Shown: positions 24,231 through 35,911 of the stretch, in pieces
Numbering within the stretch: the stretch's first letter is position 1
How the letters are laid out: each line of letters opens with the position of its first letter
Origin: Deroplatys truncata
Taxonomy: Eukaryota; Arthropoda; Insecta; Mantodea; Mantidae
DNA: 64,000 bases
Direction of reading: 5' to 3'
Assembly (NCBI GenBank): GCA_030765065.1
Contig: CM060979.1
Location: 107,434,350-107,498,349, forward strand
The notes under the pieces: model-generated
What the model was told of the DNA's origin: nothing
Database searches by the model: none
The model's input: the letters and a program-made list of their open reading frames with translations, nothing else
Made by a program: the position numbers and the translations under genes

Positions 24231-25629
24231 TATTGGGTTCTCTCATAAGTTCGTTCGCTTTGCTCGCAAGTTCCATCTATAGCGACTGCAAAATCTGAAC
24301 CTTCTGTACACTCAAGTTATCATAGTTGTCTAACCACCCCTACGACTTAGAGATCAACAACCGGACTCGCTATTGGATATGTCAGTGTCTTTGTGATTGA
24401 CGTTAGATGGAACTTGCGTTTAAAAACTATGGAAAGCGAAAAGAAACATTTCCGACATCTAATGCTGTTTTACTATCGTAAGAGTAAAACCGCCTCACAA
24501 TGCCGGCAGAAAATTTGTGCTGTCTACGGGAAAGATTCAGTAACGAATCGAGCATGTCAAAAGTGGTTTAGCTGATTTTGATCTAGGAAATTCTCTCTAA
24601 AAGACAAACCTCGATCTGGACGGCCAATGGTTACGGACGTGGATAGAATTCATAAAACGATAGTCAACGATCCACAAATTACACCTCGGGTGTTGGCATT
24701 GGAGCACAATTTAGCTCGTGCTACTGTAGCCAGGAACTTGAAATAATTGGGTTTCGTAAATATTCGCTATGTATGGCTTCCTTACAAACTGAGTGAAGCG
24801 AATTTGATTCAGCGCGTTTCCATCTGTGGCTCCTTACTGAGACGCAATCAAAATGATCCCTTTCTGGAACGGCTGGTAACTGGAGATGAGAACTGGATTG
24901 TGTACAACAGCGCCCGAAAGAGTAAATCATGAAGCAAAAAAGGGCAGCCACTACTATCGGTTCCTAAACCAGGGCTGCATCCAAGAAAGGTTATGCTAGG
25001 CATTTGGTGAGATTGCAAAGGAATGCTGTATTATGAACTTCTTCCGAATAATGAGGCTATCAATTCCGAGAAATACTGTTCTCATTTAAATCGTCTCAAG
25101 GCAGCCATTGAAGAGAAAAACCGGAATTTGGAAACGATGTCGTCTTTCACCACGACAACGCCAGACCACATACCTTTATGGTGATCCGTTAAAAGTTGCG
25201 TAATTTTAATATGATGTGTACCCCAACCGCCATATTCTCCAGACCTTGCTCCATCGGACTTTCATCTATTCTATTCCCTGCAGAATTTCCTGAATGGCAA
25301 ACGCCTCGCTTCCTTGGAGGACTGCAGGCTGAACCTCGAGGAGTTCATCATCCAGAAATCCTCCACATTTTGGAGAAATGAAATTTATAAGCTTCCAGAG
25401 AAATGAAAATAAATTGTCGACCATAATGCTGTATACTACGGGAAATAGTTTGTTTACAAAACCCAACTGCCGTAGTTATTTATATTTTTAACCACCTTGT
25501 GTTTAAAGTTTGTAAACAGAAAGTTCGACAACTACTGCCATAGCTGTGCTGCGAGTGAGATGTGTTCTCAGGCGTTCTTAGTGATTGAAACATAACGAAA
25601 AGCGAACGAACGTATGAGACAATCATATA
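24231..25629 (+). mobile_element. mariner transposon, complete but dead
   Basis: 1.4 kb, the usual mariner length. Terminal inverted repeats of about 28 bp start TAT at both ends and share TTCGTTCGCTTT. TA dinucleotides flank both sides (24229-24230, 25630-25631), the target duplication of Tc1/mariner elements. It encodes one broken transposase on the plus strand. Confidence 0.9.
24429..25406 (+). pseudogene. mariner transposase, inactivated
   Basis: Starts at ATG giving MESEKKHFRHLM and ends after KLPEK, about 325 codons against about 345 in the family. The N-terminal helix-turn-helix region includes CQKWFS and DKPRSGRP. All three catalytic Asp codons of the DD34D triad can still be read: TGDENW near 24885, HHDNARPH near 25155 and APSDFHLF near 25255. 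Stop codons interrupt after KWFS, after ARNLK and after RKSKS, and at least one frameshift separates the last two Asp blocks. It can make no full protein. The enzyme would cut and paste the element at TA sites. Confidence 0.9.
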
Positions 25630-25631
25630 TA

Positions 25632-26284
25632 ATACCCTTTATAGTGTGCTGGAATACAATATGATACATAAACAATACTCTTGGTCTTGAGTGTTAAATT
25701 CATTCCGGTTTTATACAGTTATGCATATTATATATTTATGGTTAATCAAAAAGGTATTCGTCTTCATTTTAATAAATTCTAGCAGCAAAAGTGACCTAGG
25801 GAAAACTACTGTTTAACCTTTTTCAGCTCGACTTTTTTTCGGTGAAAATCAGTTTTTAAACCAGAGGGCATGGAATGGAAGCTTGTTCCGTTACAAAATT
25901 GGCATACCTGATCTCTGAATCTTGGCTCAGTAAGCTAAAGCGCTCACCGATCAGGATTTCCATATCGGACTTAAGTAAGTTCAAATCAAACGATGATTTA
26001 GTAAGCGTGGATGCTCGTGGAACTTCGTTAGCACTGTAGTGGAACGTATCAAAGACATATTTCCGTTTATATTAAATTCAAATTGCGATATAAATAAATT
26101 TAAAGAACACACTGAAGTATAAACCAATAAGGATAGAACATTGTAGAAACCTAACCTTTCTAAGTCCAACTTGTTTTAGCCAACTTACTTATTTAGACTG
26201 CTTATCCTCTTCGTATATAGGCTTACACTCCCTAGGACTTACAACGGTCAGTGGCCTGTAGAGGAGCAGACGAACATCTGAAAA
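25632..26284. other. no firm feature; possible tRNA-like remnant
   Basis: About 25925-25990 has TTGGCTCAGTAAGCTAAAGC followed 35 bp later by AGTTCAAATC, an A/B-box-like pair that may be a decayed SINE head. Otherwise nothing. Confidence 0.3.
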
Positions 26285-26290
26285 CAACTT

Positions 26291-26500
26291 AGAATGAGGA
26301 ATCGGCCCAAAATGGATAAAATAAAGATAATGGCGCAATTGGTTCAATGACCTGGAGGAAAACCGGAGAACCTAGAGAAAACCCACCCAGACGCCGTTTC
26401 GTCCACCAAAAATCCCATATGCCGGTCCCTGGGATTGAACTCGGCCTTCCTTGGTGGGAGGGAGCGGTCTCTAACCATTCGGCCACGGTGCCGCTCTACC
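26291..26500 (-). mobile_element. tRNA-derived SINE, family D
   Basis: The minus strand opens with GTGGCCGAATGGTTAGAGAC (A box, as in type II tRNAs) and GAGTTCAATCCC (B box). A ~130 bp body follows. CAACTT lies at both edges (26285-26290, 26501-26506), a short possible target duplication. No coding capacity. Confidence 0.75.
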
Positions 26501-26510
26501 CAACTTCTAA

Positions 26511-29500
26511 AAACAAATATATATAATAATTGAAGCCGAAATTATGAAGTCAATAATTATCATAATAATCTGAGAAGGATAGTGATATAAAATAAATAAT
26601 AAAATATTTAATTTCAGTGTATGTATAAAAAGGAGAAGCATTGAAAAATTGTTGACTGTTAAAAGCGATAGAAAGACCAGACAGGCACAGTTTAGCTAAT
26701 TAGGGACCAGCCTCAGGTATAAAGGGTAAAATAGCTGAAGCCAGTTTCTCTTGGAATTATGGGTGCAGTTGCACTGGCCGGGATGTGAAGGTCATTAGAG
26801 GCTTCATGACGCTAAGTATGAGGAGAGTTTTGAGGGGAGAGAGGGGAAGTTAGGAGTTTTTCCTCTTTGTAGCGCGGTGGTGAAAGTCATTCTGTCCTGA
26901 GCGATCGATGAGAGCGGGACGACATTCTCGTCGAGTTGTGAACATTGGCGGCGAACATGCAAGAGGGTAGAACGTTCAGCTGTAGTTAATAATCTTCGGT
27001 CTTGGTAAAGACACAGTAGCATCGTATGCATTTAAAAGTGATCGGCAAACCTTAAGATTCATTTTAAATGGTGAAAATAAGTGTTCCAAGAAAGCGTTCG
27101 TGTTTCTCTGTTCACGTCCACGCATACCCAGAGATTAAGATCTCATGCTCGAGCAGCCGTAGTAAAGTATAAAAAAAACAACTAGGAGGAGAAATGCAGC
27201 AATCGTGAGGCAAAGGTATTGCTTCATTGTTGGAGGACGTAGCGTGGCTGCGTCATAATGCTAAGAGGTCCCATTGGACTGGAATGAGTTATTGTGCAGA
27301 AATAACCATAGATATTACTGTTTGTGTTTCGGTGGTTTAAAATTATTATTATATTAAACGTTCTCTAATAAATAGCATACCAATACATTTGTAAACACCT
27401 CGCTTGAAAACGTTGAATATTTAGGTAATTTTCAAAACATTATGAAGCTATTAAAATGATAAGTTTGGAAGAGCGTAATAACACGTAAACTGTAACACTG
27501 TTCTTTCTGCATATTAAAATGATAGTCTTCTCGTTATTAATTTGGTTGCTACAGTTTTTCAAATTGGATACAACTATCCTTTGGAGTCACTGTGCATACC
27601 TTAGCATTGGAATGCAAAACGCCTCGCAAATAATATATTTTAGGTTCATGTGTTTTAGCAGGTAAATAATCAGTTGCTACTGAAGGCGGAATTCATTATT
27701 CATCCCTATTTAATTTCCGATACTGCTGCTACTATTACTATTTATGCATTACTATTTAAATATGTGTCATTTATGACTTTATTACTTTTAATATTTTATT
27801 CATTTGTTATTACCAATCATTTTATATGCATTTAAAATCTATTAATAAGGCAAAGAAGAAAGAGCTTGCCTACCGACTAGTTTTGAAATCAATTTGAAAA
27901 ATATAAAATTACTATGCCCTTTAAAGTTTCCTTTCCTTTTTTGCTTCCAGTTGCAAAAACTCCAGTCTGTCAGATTTAACTATGTGTTTGACAAGTAGGG
28001 AGTAGAGGGGGAGCAAAACTCAGAAATAAAAGGACACATACATCACCGGTATTCATATCGACATTTTAAGGGAGCAAGACAAAACCAGCAGTCTTTTAAA
28101 TCGAACAGTTTTGTTGCTTTCTTTGTTATAAAACATGTCCTCAACAATTTCCATTGATATATTATAGGTTTGAAATATGGACAGGCAATTGAATGTAAGA
28201 AAACTATGAAGTTTATATGTAATATCCTTGCAGCATTTGCTGCTTCCCAAATATCGCTGCTGTATGTTCAAGATTTAACTTACAATTAACATGTTGAAAA
28301 AGGGGAGATTGTTTGGTTTTTCCGCATGATCTGGTTAGTAGTAAAACCGTTATACACAGGTTCACACTCTAGCTATCCAGGATTATTTTCCACGGACAAA
28401 CTCTAGGTAAATGTTTGACACGTATGTACTAAGTATAATAGTTCATAGGTTATATTGGGGCAAAGTTAAGCAATCAAAGGCACGATACATCACGGTCAGC
28501 CTACTACTGATAACACCCATGTGGGCTGGCCTTGGTATATAGCTAAAGGTTAATTTATCGCTGTTTTTTCTCTTCCTTACAGTTACCATTGCTCTCAATT
28601 AACTACAGCGCTGCGAGAGAAAAAAATAGCGGCAGGTGAACCTTTATCCAGGTAGCCGGGTCAGCCAGCATGAATCTTATCAGTACGATTGCAAGTGCTT
28701 AGCAATAACGCACCTTTTCATTCGCTAATTTTTTACGACTATAACTAGAGAACTATTACACTTAAAGCACAGATTCCATAAACTTTAGTCTGAAATGTAT
28801 CTGTAGCGTAGTATTCTGTGCAGCTAGTGCGCGAATTGATAAACAGATCTTATTTTATTGCATGAAGAAAAGAAAATGTAGTTCGATTTGAAAACGTTAC
28901 TAAGAAGATAATTTATTTTACTCATTAATTCCTTGGAATTTGTTATTTATTGGCCTTAGAGCGTTTTAGTGTTTGTGTTCGTGCCATCACTTAGTTTTAG
29001 TAATTAGACGGTTTTCATTGAATGTTCAACGGTTTTCATTGAATGTTCCTATCTGTATGAAAAACCTAGACTCATACATATAAAATGGCATATGCAATTG
29101 TCCACAAGCTTAAAGAGGATAAGAATGCATTTTCATTTTCCTCTCCTTTCCTAAACCAAGCTAATTTCAACGAAAATGCGAGTTTTTAATGTTTTCGTGT
29201 ATTTCCGGTGAACTACACTACTTCTACTACTTACTATACATAGTAGGGAAAGTAATAGTCGCTAATATTGATACTTGTAGAATTCACATGAAACAACAAT
29301 GTGTAAAGAAAATTGGTGGCTATTTCACATCGGACTCCTGGAGTATGTTAACAATACCGCAAACTAAAAACAAAAACCTCAATAGGTAACAGAGTGAGAG
29401 ACCGAAAGACAGAAATGGAAAGGAAGAAAACAATTTGTGAGAGGAGAGAGGGAGAAGGAGGAAGAGTGCTCTCTTTCGGCAAAAGGAAACCAAGAATGCC

Positions 29501-30267
29501 ATGGTCGCAAAGACTATTTTGTGCTGTTGAAAAATCTGAAAGTATATCTCAATAGAGCGGAGACAACGCTTTCCTAATACGTGCAGTCTTTCACTGGTTC
29601 GGGAGACCTATCGATTTTGATCAGGATAGAGCTCGCGACCAACACTCGACGGTGGACTGCTGACGTCAGTGATTATAAAATTGATTATCTATTTAAATGC
29701 GGTGAGGTCTAGCGTCTCTGTTGACGGTGAAAATGAATACAAATAAGCGTAAACAAACACGATATTCACATAGTGAGGCTAATTAAAGGGGTACGTTTGT
29801 ATTCGTATTGATTCCTACACATTATAGTGATAGGTTTCGTGAATTAGATGTTATTACTATTGATATCAAGAAATTTCATTTTCAGGATGATTTCATAGAA
29901 ATCTGTGTGCACTTAAATTTACCTTAATGTAGAGTTGTGACATAATAATTACCTCACAGCAAGTTCATAATTACGGACTTGTTACACGTAGAATAAGGAA
30001 CTACCTAAATATCCCCATACTAGAAAATAACCGTCCTTCAAGCGAATGATCAATTCTGCAACAAATAATCAAATAAGTACGATGGATAACCTGATCTTCA
30101 ATTTCGAAATTCGCTTGATAATTTTGCTATTATGGCTGTCCCTAGGCTGTCGGCATAATGCCTTGGATTCTCGGCTATAGGATTGAGATTTTCAATATGA
30201 TTCTACCTCTTCAACTTTAGCCTACAAACGACATTTGTGGATGAACCATTATCACTCATTGTCTAAT
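26511..30267. other. sequence with no recognised feature
   Basis: No gene supported. Small items: a 21 bp tandem duplication of ACGGTTTTCATTGAATGTTC at 29008-29048, a purine-rich tract at 29395-29470, and at 29210-29260 a remnant of the left end of the 875 bp repeat. Confidence 0.45.
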
Positions 30268-30500
30268 AGTGGTTTACTATAAATCCCGAGACTTAAAATA
30301 CGATGTCGCAAGTCGTCATTGGGGTGTTTTATCTCAAAATTAATTGGAAAACGCCTTGTGGTTTACCGTAAAACTGCGAGTCAGTTGAAATTAGTGTCGT
30401 ACCGGTATGTTGACATGGTAACCCGGTTAGAGCAACGACACGGAAACCCGAAAAGCTGTGCTTCAAATCATGGCTATGCCATTGAATTATACTTTCCAAA
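30268..30500 (+). repeat. tRNA-like palindromic repeat, half copy
   Basis: Matches the centre and right arm of the elements at 49005-49396 and 51051-51430. The tRNA-like unit is at about 30411-30481 with weak A and B boxes. The left arm is absent, so this copy is truncated on that side. Confidence 0.65.
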
Positions 30501-31314
30501 GTTTACTTATGTTTCACTATTGTCCTTTCAAATGCCAATAATTTTCAAAGATGCCACACAGAAAAACATTTAAGCAGTTTATTGCGGTGGAAAGGTTTAC
30601 AGGTAATTATATCAATTTTTAAAAGTTGTTCCTAAATTTTCCACCCTGAGTAATTGCACAGTCATATAAAGTACGCTTTGTCTCCCTTATCCAAATTATT
30701 TTTGATTAACTTCCTACCCAGAATGTAATCCTGCTCAAAATTAACTTTTCAGAGCCACTGAAGATACATAAAGGTTTGCTATTTATTTCTATTTAGGCTT
30801 TCTGGGTTGAATCGTCTGTGTCACTGCAGCTGGCGGTACGGCTTGTAAAAGCGTGACTTCAGCCTCAGGCTTTGCTCATCAGTCACTTTGCGTGACCAGT
30901 CTCTTTGTAGTTGTCAACTTTATTCGAACTGTCGTGCTTATTCGTTACGCGTATTATTCGTACTAGTTATAAAGTTATAGTTTGTATGTCTCTACTTGGG
31001 TACATATTACCATAAATAATTTTTATGTACAATTCCTAGGTGAAAAACAATCTTGCAAGGAAGTAAGAAGGTGACTTTAGGAGAACTTATAGGTGTAGCT
31101 GCGCAATTTATGGATATCTATCTATAAAACTTTGTCAGTGAATTCTTCCTCAACACTCGATGAAAAACTAAAGACCACTAGGACGTCCTCACTTAAGGGA
31201 AGAGAATTTAGTACATTGGAGAGCCATCTCACATCAAAATAAGTAAATGAAAATATAAGCTCAGAGATACATATATGTATTTGAATGATAAACTAATAGA
31301 GGAACATTAGCTTT
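30501..31314. other. sequence with no recognised feature
   Basis: Nothing supported. Confidence 0.45.
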
Positions 31315-31760
31315 TACTTTCTTTACTTTCTTTACGACGTTATCTATGGTAGGCGGAGCTATATAACACTGCAGTTCTATAACCAGATTTCACCGAAAAG
31401 ACATGTTTATAGACTTCTCGAACTGCCCAAAAGGTATTTTTTGAAAAAGGTTGCGAGCAAACAATATCGAAACATTTCCCCTATTTTTTATTTTAACAAA
31501 AGATGGTGTAGTATCTTTGTTAAAATACTATGCGTTTAAGATCTTTGTAGGACTGATACATCGTGTATTTTCATCGTGTATGTGACCTTTATTATGAATG
31601 AATTTTGTATAATTGATAAATCATAGCAGATAGACAAAAACGTACTGCTCAAGAAATATAAAGACAATTGAATTCCTTTAAATCATTTATATAAAATAAT
31701 TTTAGGCTGTTTTAAAACTCTTCATCATTACGCCATTCTTTTTAGCTCATGGAATCACCG
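31315..31760 (+). repeat. 875 bp dispersed repeat, decayed copy
   Basis: Starts with ACTTTCTTTACGACG and retains AGATTTCACCG, a GAATTTTGT block and a final AACTCTTCATC stretch in the family order. The right end is missing. Confidence 0.5.
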
Positions 31761-32239
31761 GTAACAAAATACTGACATCGCGAACAGTTGGGTGTTTGCG
31801 TGTGTGTGTTTTTTTTTTGTATATATTTTTTCATACTGTACATGCAAGCTATACAATCAAGTCCATATAGCTTTAATGTGAAATTATTCAATTCAAAAAG
31901 TTATAAAGTAACATAACGTAATTAGAAGAATCATTTTTTATAGAATACTAACCATATTATATAAAAGATTATGTGGAGCTATATTGGCTACATAAAGTCA
32001 CAACATTTTGTTTTTAAAGCGACGCCATAAATATATGGATGTAGCAGACAATATTTCATAAGTATACTGACGTGCATAAAAAGTAGCTCATAATGGGGTC
32101 ATGTTGGTACTGACAAATCTAGCTCCACCCTCTGCCAGCGTAACCCCTCTCGAGTACAGTGATTTCTAGCCACTAGATTAGTAAGGTTAGATTAAGATTA
32201 GATTAAGGGATAGGAAGGGCAATAATGCCCTTAAGCAAT
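31761..32239. other. AT-rich sequence with short (GT)n and T runs
   Basis: A short GT run and T tract at 31795-31820, otherwise nothing. Confidence 0.5.
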
Positions 32240-32913
32240 GCGATCATTGCTGATTTACTATGCTTCCAGGGATTGACAGGATACTTTACTTCCCAAAAAA
32301 TATGACCGAACTGCCGAAAGGTAACATTAAAAGTTAGTTATCCATTTTCTCTCTAGAGGAGTACAGCTAAAACAATGCTTCGTTGATCGGGAGCAAACAT
32401 AAAGTATAATACAATAAGAAGGTAGAAATAAAAACGAAAGAGTGTTTTGATTTTTGTTCTGTTAACAACTTAAATCTTGTATTTTCATTCTATATCACCG
32501 ATTTCTTAATGTGGGATTTCTTATTGCGTCCGATGGCGGCAATAACGTTAACCATAGTCTCCATGTCGATGGTGGTTTTCGTACAAATGTCGTAGCTGTC
32601 GTTCATTTTAACGACACATGCCAATAATGCTTCACCCCTGCCTTCAGATGGCCGAATACTGTTATTCGTTTAGCCTTCCCTGTGTACCAATCGTAGTGTA
32701 ACTCTTTCATAGAGGCGGTATCCGAACCACCATTTCTCATCTGTTATAACATCGTTCATGTTTCAGTTCTGTGTCTCTGAATTGTTTTTCAGGCTAGTCA
32801 CATAGAAAACTGATTCCGGTTGAGAAGAACAAAATTTCACTACCTGAAGGTAGAAACCTTACAGAGAGAAAAACACTATTGCGATCTATGGGAATAGGCG
32901 CTGTTTTATGCAC
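32240..32913 (+). repeat. long inverted duplication, left arm
   Basis: Its reverse complement matches 32933-33344 and, after a LINE insertion, 43855-43985. The innermost pairing is TTTTATGCAC (32904-32913) with GTGCATAAAA (32933-32942). The arms pair at roughly 75% in stretches I aligned. Relative to the right arm it has about 150 extra bp (about 32305-32460). The minus strand here reads as open codons RPSEGRGEALLACVVKMNDS, suggesting the duplicated unit was once coding; I do not recognise it. Confidence 0.75.
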
Positions 32914-32932
32914 ATCTTCTGTGTACACACGC

Positions 32933-33344
32933 GTGCATAAAAGTGGTCCATTTCTCCAGATCACCATAGTGTTTTTCTCTCCGTAAGGTTTCCACATTCA
33001 GGTAGCCAACTTTTGAATTTGCCCCACCAGTATCGGCTCTCTATGTGACTGACCTGAAAAACAATTCAAATACATAAAATATAACCAATGAACGATATTT
33101 ATAAAGTATGTGAATGAAGGTATGGTAGGACGTCGCCTCTAAGAAACAGTTTCACTAGATTGATACACAAGGAAAGCTTAAACCAACAATTACAATACAA
33201 TTCGGCCTTCAAGAGGAAGGGGTGAAGAACTATTTGCATGCACGGTTAAACTGGACGACAGCCACGACATTTACTTATATGAGCGACATGGAGACGAAGG
33301 TTAAAGCTGTTGTCACTACTAAACGGCAATAAGAAAACCGGCCT
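32933..33344 (-). repeat. long inverted duplication, right arm (proximal)
   Basis: Inverted relative of 32540-32913. It breaks off at the LINE target site (33345-33356) and resumes at 43855. Confidence 0.75.
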
Positions 33345-33434
33345 TAAGTAAACGGTTATAGTTATAGTTTGAGAAGGGGTGGGTTTTATGCCCAAGCACT
33401 GCGAACTTAAGATCTATTGCGCATCCCCCTTTCA

Positions 33435-34018
33435 TCAGTTAAGTAGTCTGTTGCTCGATATGAACTTAACCAGACTGCTAACAGAGGCTTTCGATAGTTC
33501 ATCTATCTTTGGAAAGTGACTGCCAAAAATACTTGCTCTTTGACTCGCAAGAGCAGGGCAATCACATAGTAGATGAGTAACAGTCTCTTCTCCTTCTAGA
33601 CATCTACTACAGATAGGGTTGTTAAACAATCCCATTCTGTATAGATTAAACTTTAGGGCACAGTGTCCTGTAATGAATCCTGTTGCCCATGCAAGTCTTC
33701 TTCTACTAAGACCGCGCAAGTATTTTGCCCGGCTGTTATCCAGGTCTGTAATGAACAACTTGGAATGTCTGCAACCCTCAATGGAGTTCCAGTAGTTCTT
33801 GTGTTCTGCTTGAGCCCAGCACTTAATAGCCTGTTTCACTGGTCTGTAGGACACTCCCAGTACAGGCTCCGGACCAAAGAATGGGATTTCACTGCCAATC
33901 TTGGCTGCTTCATCTGCTTTCTCATTGCCTGGTATACCTATATGTCCTGGCACCCACATAAGTTGAACCTTATTGTGTTCAGCCAGTGCCATTAAGGATT
34001 CCCGGCATTCTGAGACGA
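33435..34018 (-). pseudogene. LINE ORF2, 3' fragment
   Basis: The C-terminal ~195 codons of ORF2, cut from the rest by the Penelope complex. It opens in the duplicated target (VSECRESL) and holds the end of RNase H, with QLMWVPGHIGIPGNEKADE carrying the conserved His and last Asp. A Cys/His motif follows, CSRCLEGEETVTHLLCDC, as in I/R1/Jockey-type LINEs. It ends at a TAA 78 nt before the element's 3' end. The frame continues that of 39353 onward once the insertion is ignored and a one-base shift near 39425 is allowed. Confidence 0.9.
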
Positions 34019-34078
34019 TTATAACTAATATGATTTTCCGGGTTGTTATGCCGTGGTCTGCTGAAGAAAGATTTCCCA

Positions 34079-34113
34079 GACGTTTCGTCCACAACTGCGG
34101 TGGACATCTTCAG
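34079..34113 (-). ncRNA. hammerhead-ribozyme-like motif, copy 1
   Basis: CTGAAGA, a helix of GTCCAC with GTGGAC, then GAAAC and GTC. This is the conserved core of type I hammerheads found in Penelope-like elements, with a very short helix III. The CTGAAGA overlaps the TGA stop of the ORF. Confidence 0.7.
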
Positions 34114-35712
34114 TGGCGCGGACGAAGTCTTCTCGGTGAAAGTATCGCAGCGTCTGATGCGTTGGCCGTTAGTGCCGCTCTCTTTATAGTGTGGGCGCTC
34201 TCTGCTGATTGGCCCGCTGGTATAAGGGGGCTGGCGCCGGCTGTGTTGTTGCTCTCTTCTGATTGGCTCGCAGTGTTTTTCGGTTTTGTATGACCTTTCT
34301 TGTTTTTGATGACTAGATGCCAGTTACTGTTGAGTTTCAATGCTTCTTCTTTCCTATTGAAATTATTGGGATGTTTATAAATCTCTATTGCTTCGCGTTG
34401 TAGCCGGGTATGGTAATGCTTTATGGAGGAAAGAATGTTGGTGTCCTGAAATCTAATGATGTGTTCGCCCTCGGCTTCAATGGCATGTTCGGCGACTGCC
34501 GATCTTTCTGTATGGCCCAGGCGGCAGTTCCTTTTGTGTTCGCTCAGTCTGGTGTTAGCGCTCCGCTGTGTGGTACCAATGTACACTGAACCACACGAAC
34601 AGGGAATACGGTAAACACCGGCCGATGACAGGGGGTCTCGGGGGTCTTTGGAAGAGCGCAGTAGGCTGTTTAATTGTCTTGTAGGTTTGAATACTGTTTT
34701 GACGTTATGACGTTGAAGTATGTGTTCAATACGGTCAGTGACATTTCTGAAATATGGCAGAAAGACAATGGACTTGCTTTTGGGTTGGTCCTGAGTAGCC
34801 GGTCGGGGCTTGGCCGGACGGCAGGCTCTTCTCACCTCTTGGACTGAATAACCATTTGATTGTAGAGCTGTTTCTAGGTGTCGGATTTCTTGTGGAAGTA
34901 AGTGTGGTTCACAAATACGGGAAGCACGGTTTGCGAGTGTCTTAATCATAGCACGTTTTTGTCTAGGATGGTGGTTGGAGTTCTTGTTAAGGTAACGGTC
35001 TGTGTGTGCGGGTTTGCGGTAGACAGTATGACCCAGCGTGCCGTCAGCCTTCCTGCTAACGAGTACATCTAGAAAGGCTAGTTGGCCATCCTTTTCTTGT
35101 TCCATTGTGAACTGTATACGCTGTTTGATGCTATTTAGATGTAACAAAAAATCTTGAAGGGCTAGTTCACCATGGGGCCAGATGACGAAGGTGTCATCCA
35201 CATAGCGGAACCAGGCTGTTGGTTTGAGTGGAGCTGAGTTTAGTGCCTTTGACTCAAATGCCTCCATGAAGAAATTGGCCACAACAGGGCTAAGGGGGCT
35301 GCCCATGGCAACACCATCTATTTGCTCGTAGAATGACCGGTTCCACTGGAAATAAGTCGTAGTCAGGACATGGTGAAAAAGTGTAATGATATCATCAGAG
35401 AAGATGGGTTGTAACAACTTCAGAGTTTCTTGTACTGGAACCATGGTGAATAGAGACACAACGTCAAAACTAATTAGTAAATCCTTAGGTAGCAATTTGA
35501 GGTTGCGGAGAATTTGAATGAAATGAGTAGAATCTTTGATGAAAGAGTCGGACAAGCCGACATGGGGTTGTAGAAGACCGGTTAGGTATTTAGCTATGTC
35601 GTATGTGGGAGAACCAATACCACTAACAATGGGCCTGAGCGGAACATCTGGTTTATGGATCTTGGGTAGCCCGTAAAGTCTAGGCGGCTGAGCTTCGGAC
35701 TTGGTAAGGCGG
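34110..35712 (-). CDS. Penelope RT/GIY-YIG protein, inverted copy
   Basis: An open frame of about 530 codons with no ATG at its 5' limit, which is a one-base insertion near 35712 in an A run. It covers RT fingers and palm (PKIHKPDVPLRPIVSG, then DVVSLFTMVP, then GVAMGSPLSPVVAN), the catalytic YVDD in WFRYVDDTFVIW, a linker, and the GIY-YIG nuclease (GVYRIPCSCGSVYIGTT with downstream Arg and HKRNC). The tail is Lys/Ser-rich. The RT copies RNA using a nick made by the nuclease. This copy has the intact base run that the plus copy lost before YVDD. It is truncated at the N terminus and so probably inactive. Confidence 0.85.
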
Positions 35713-35911
35713 CGTTTTGTCTTCCTTCGAAAGCGAGGAGTTCTTGATCAAAAGATTAGTTTTCCGTAGAATACGGGCTGTCGGATCACGTTTAATCTTA
35801 TGGTAGGTTGCTGGTTGCAGGAGTTCAGAGATTTTCTGTTGATTGTCTTGTTGGTTAAGAATAACTGTGGCATTACCCTTGTCCGCTGAGCAAACAATGA
35901 TGTCTCAAGAC

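Larger units (their letters stand above)
34019..35906 (-). mobile_element. Penelope-like element, inverted 5'-truncated copy
   Basis: Matches 37415-39308 in reverse. It lacks the N-terminal part and the last ~32 nt that the plus copy has at its 3' end. It meets the plus pseudo-LTR head to head at 35907-35909. Confidence 0.9.

Noticed and set aside
26804-27031. 75-aa minus-strand ORF in a GC-richer patch
   Set aside because: No recognisable domain, no splice or promoter support.
33663-34293. Plus-strand ORFs opposite LINE and Penelope coding
   Set aside because: Antisense shadows of recognised proteins.
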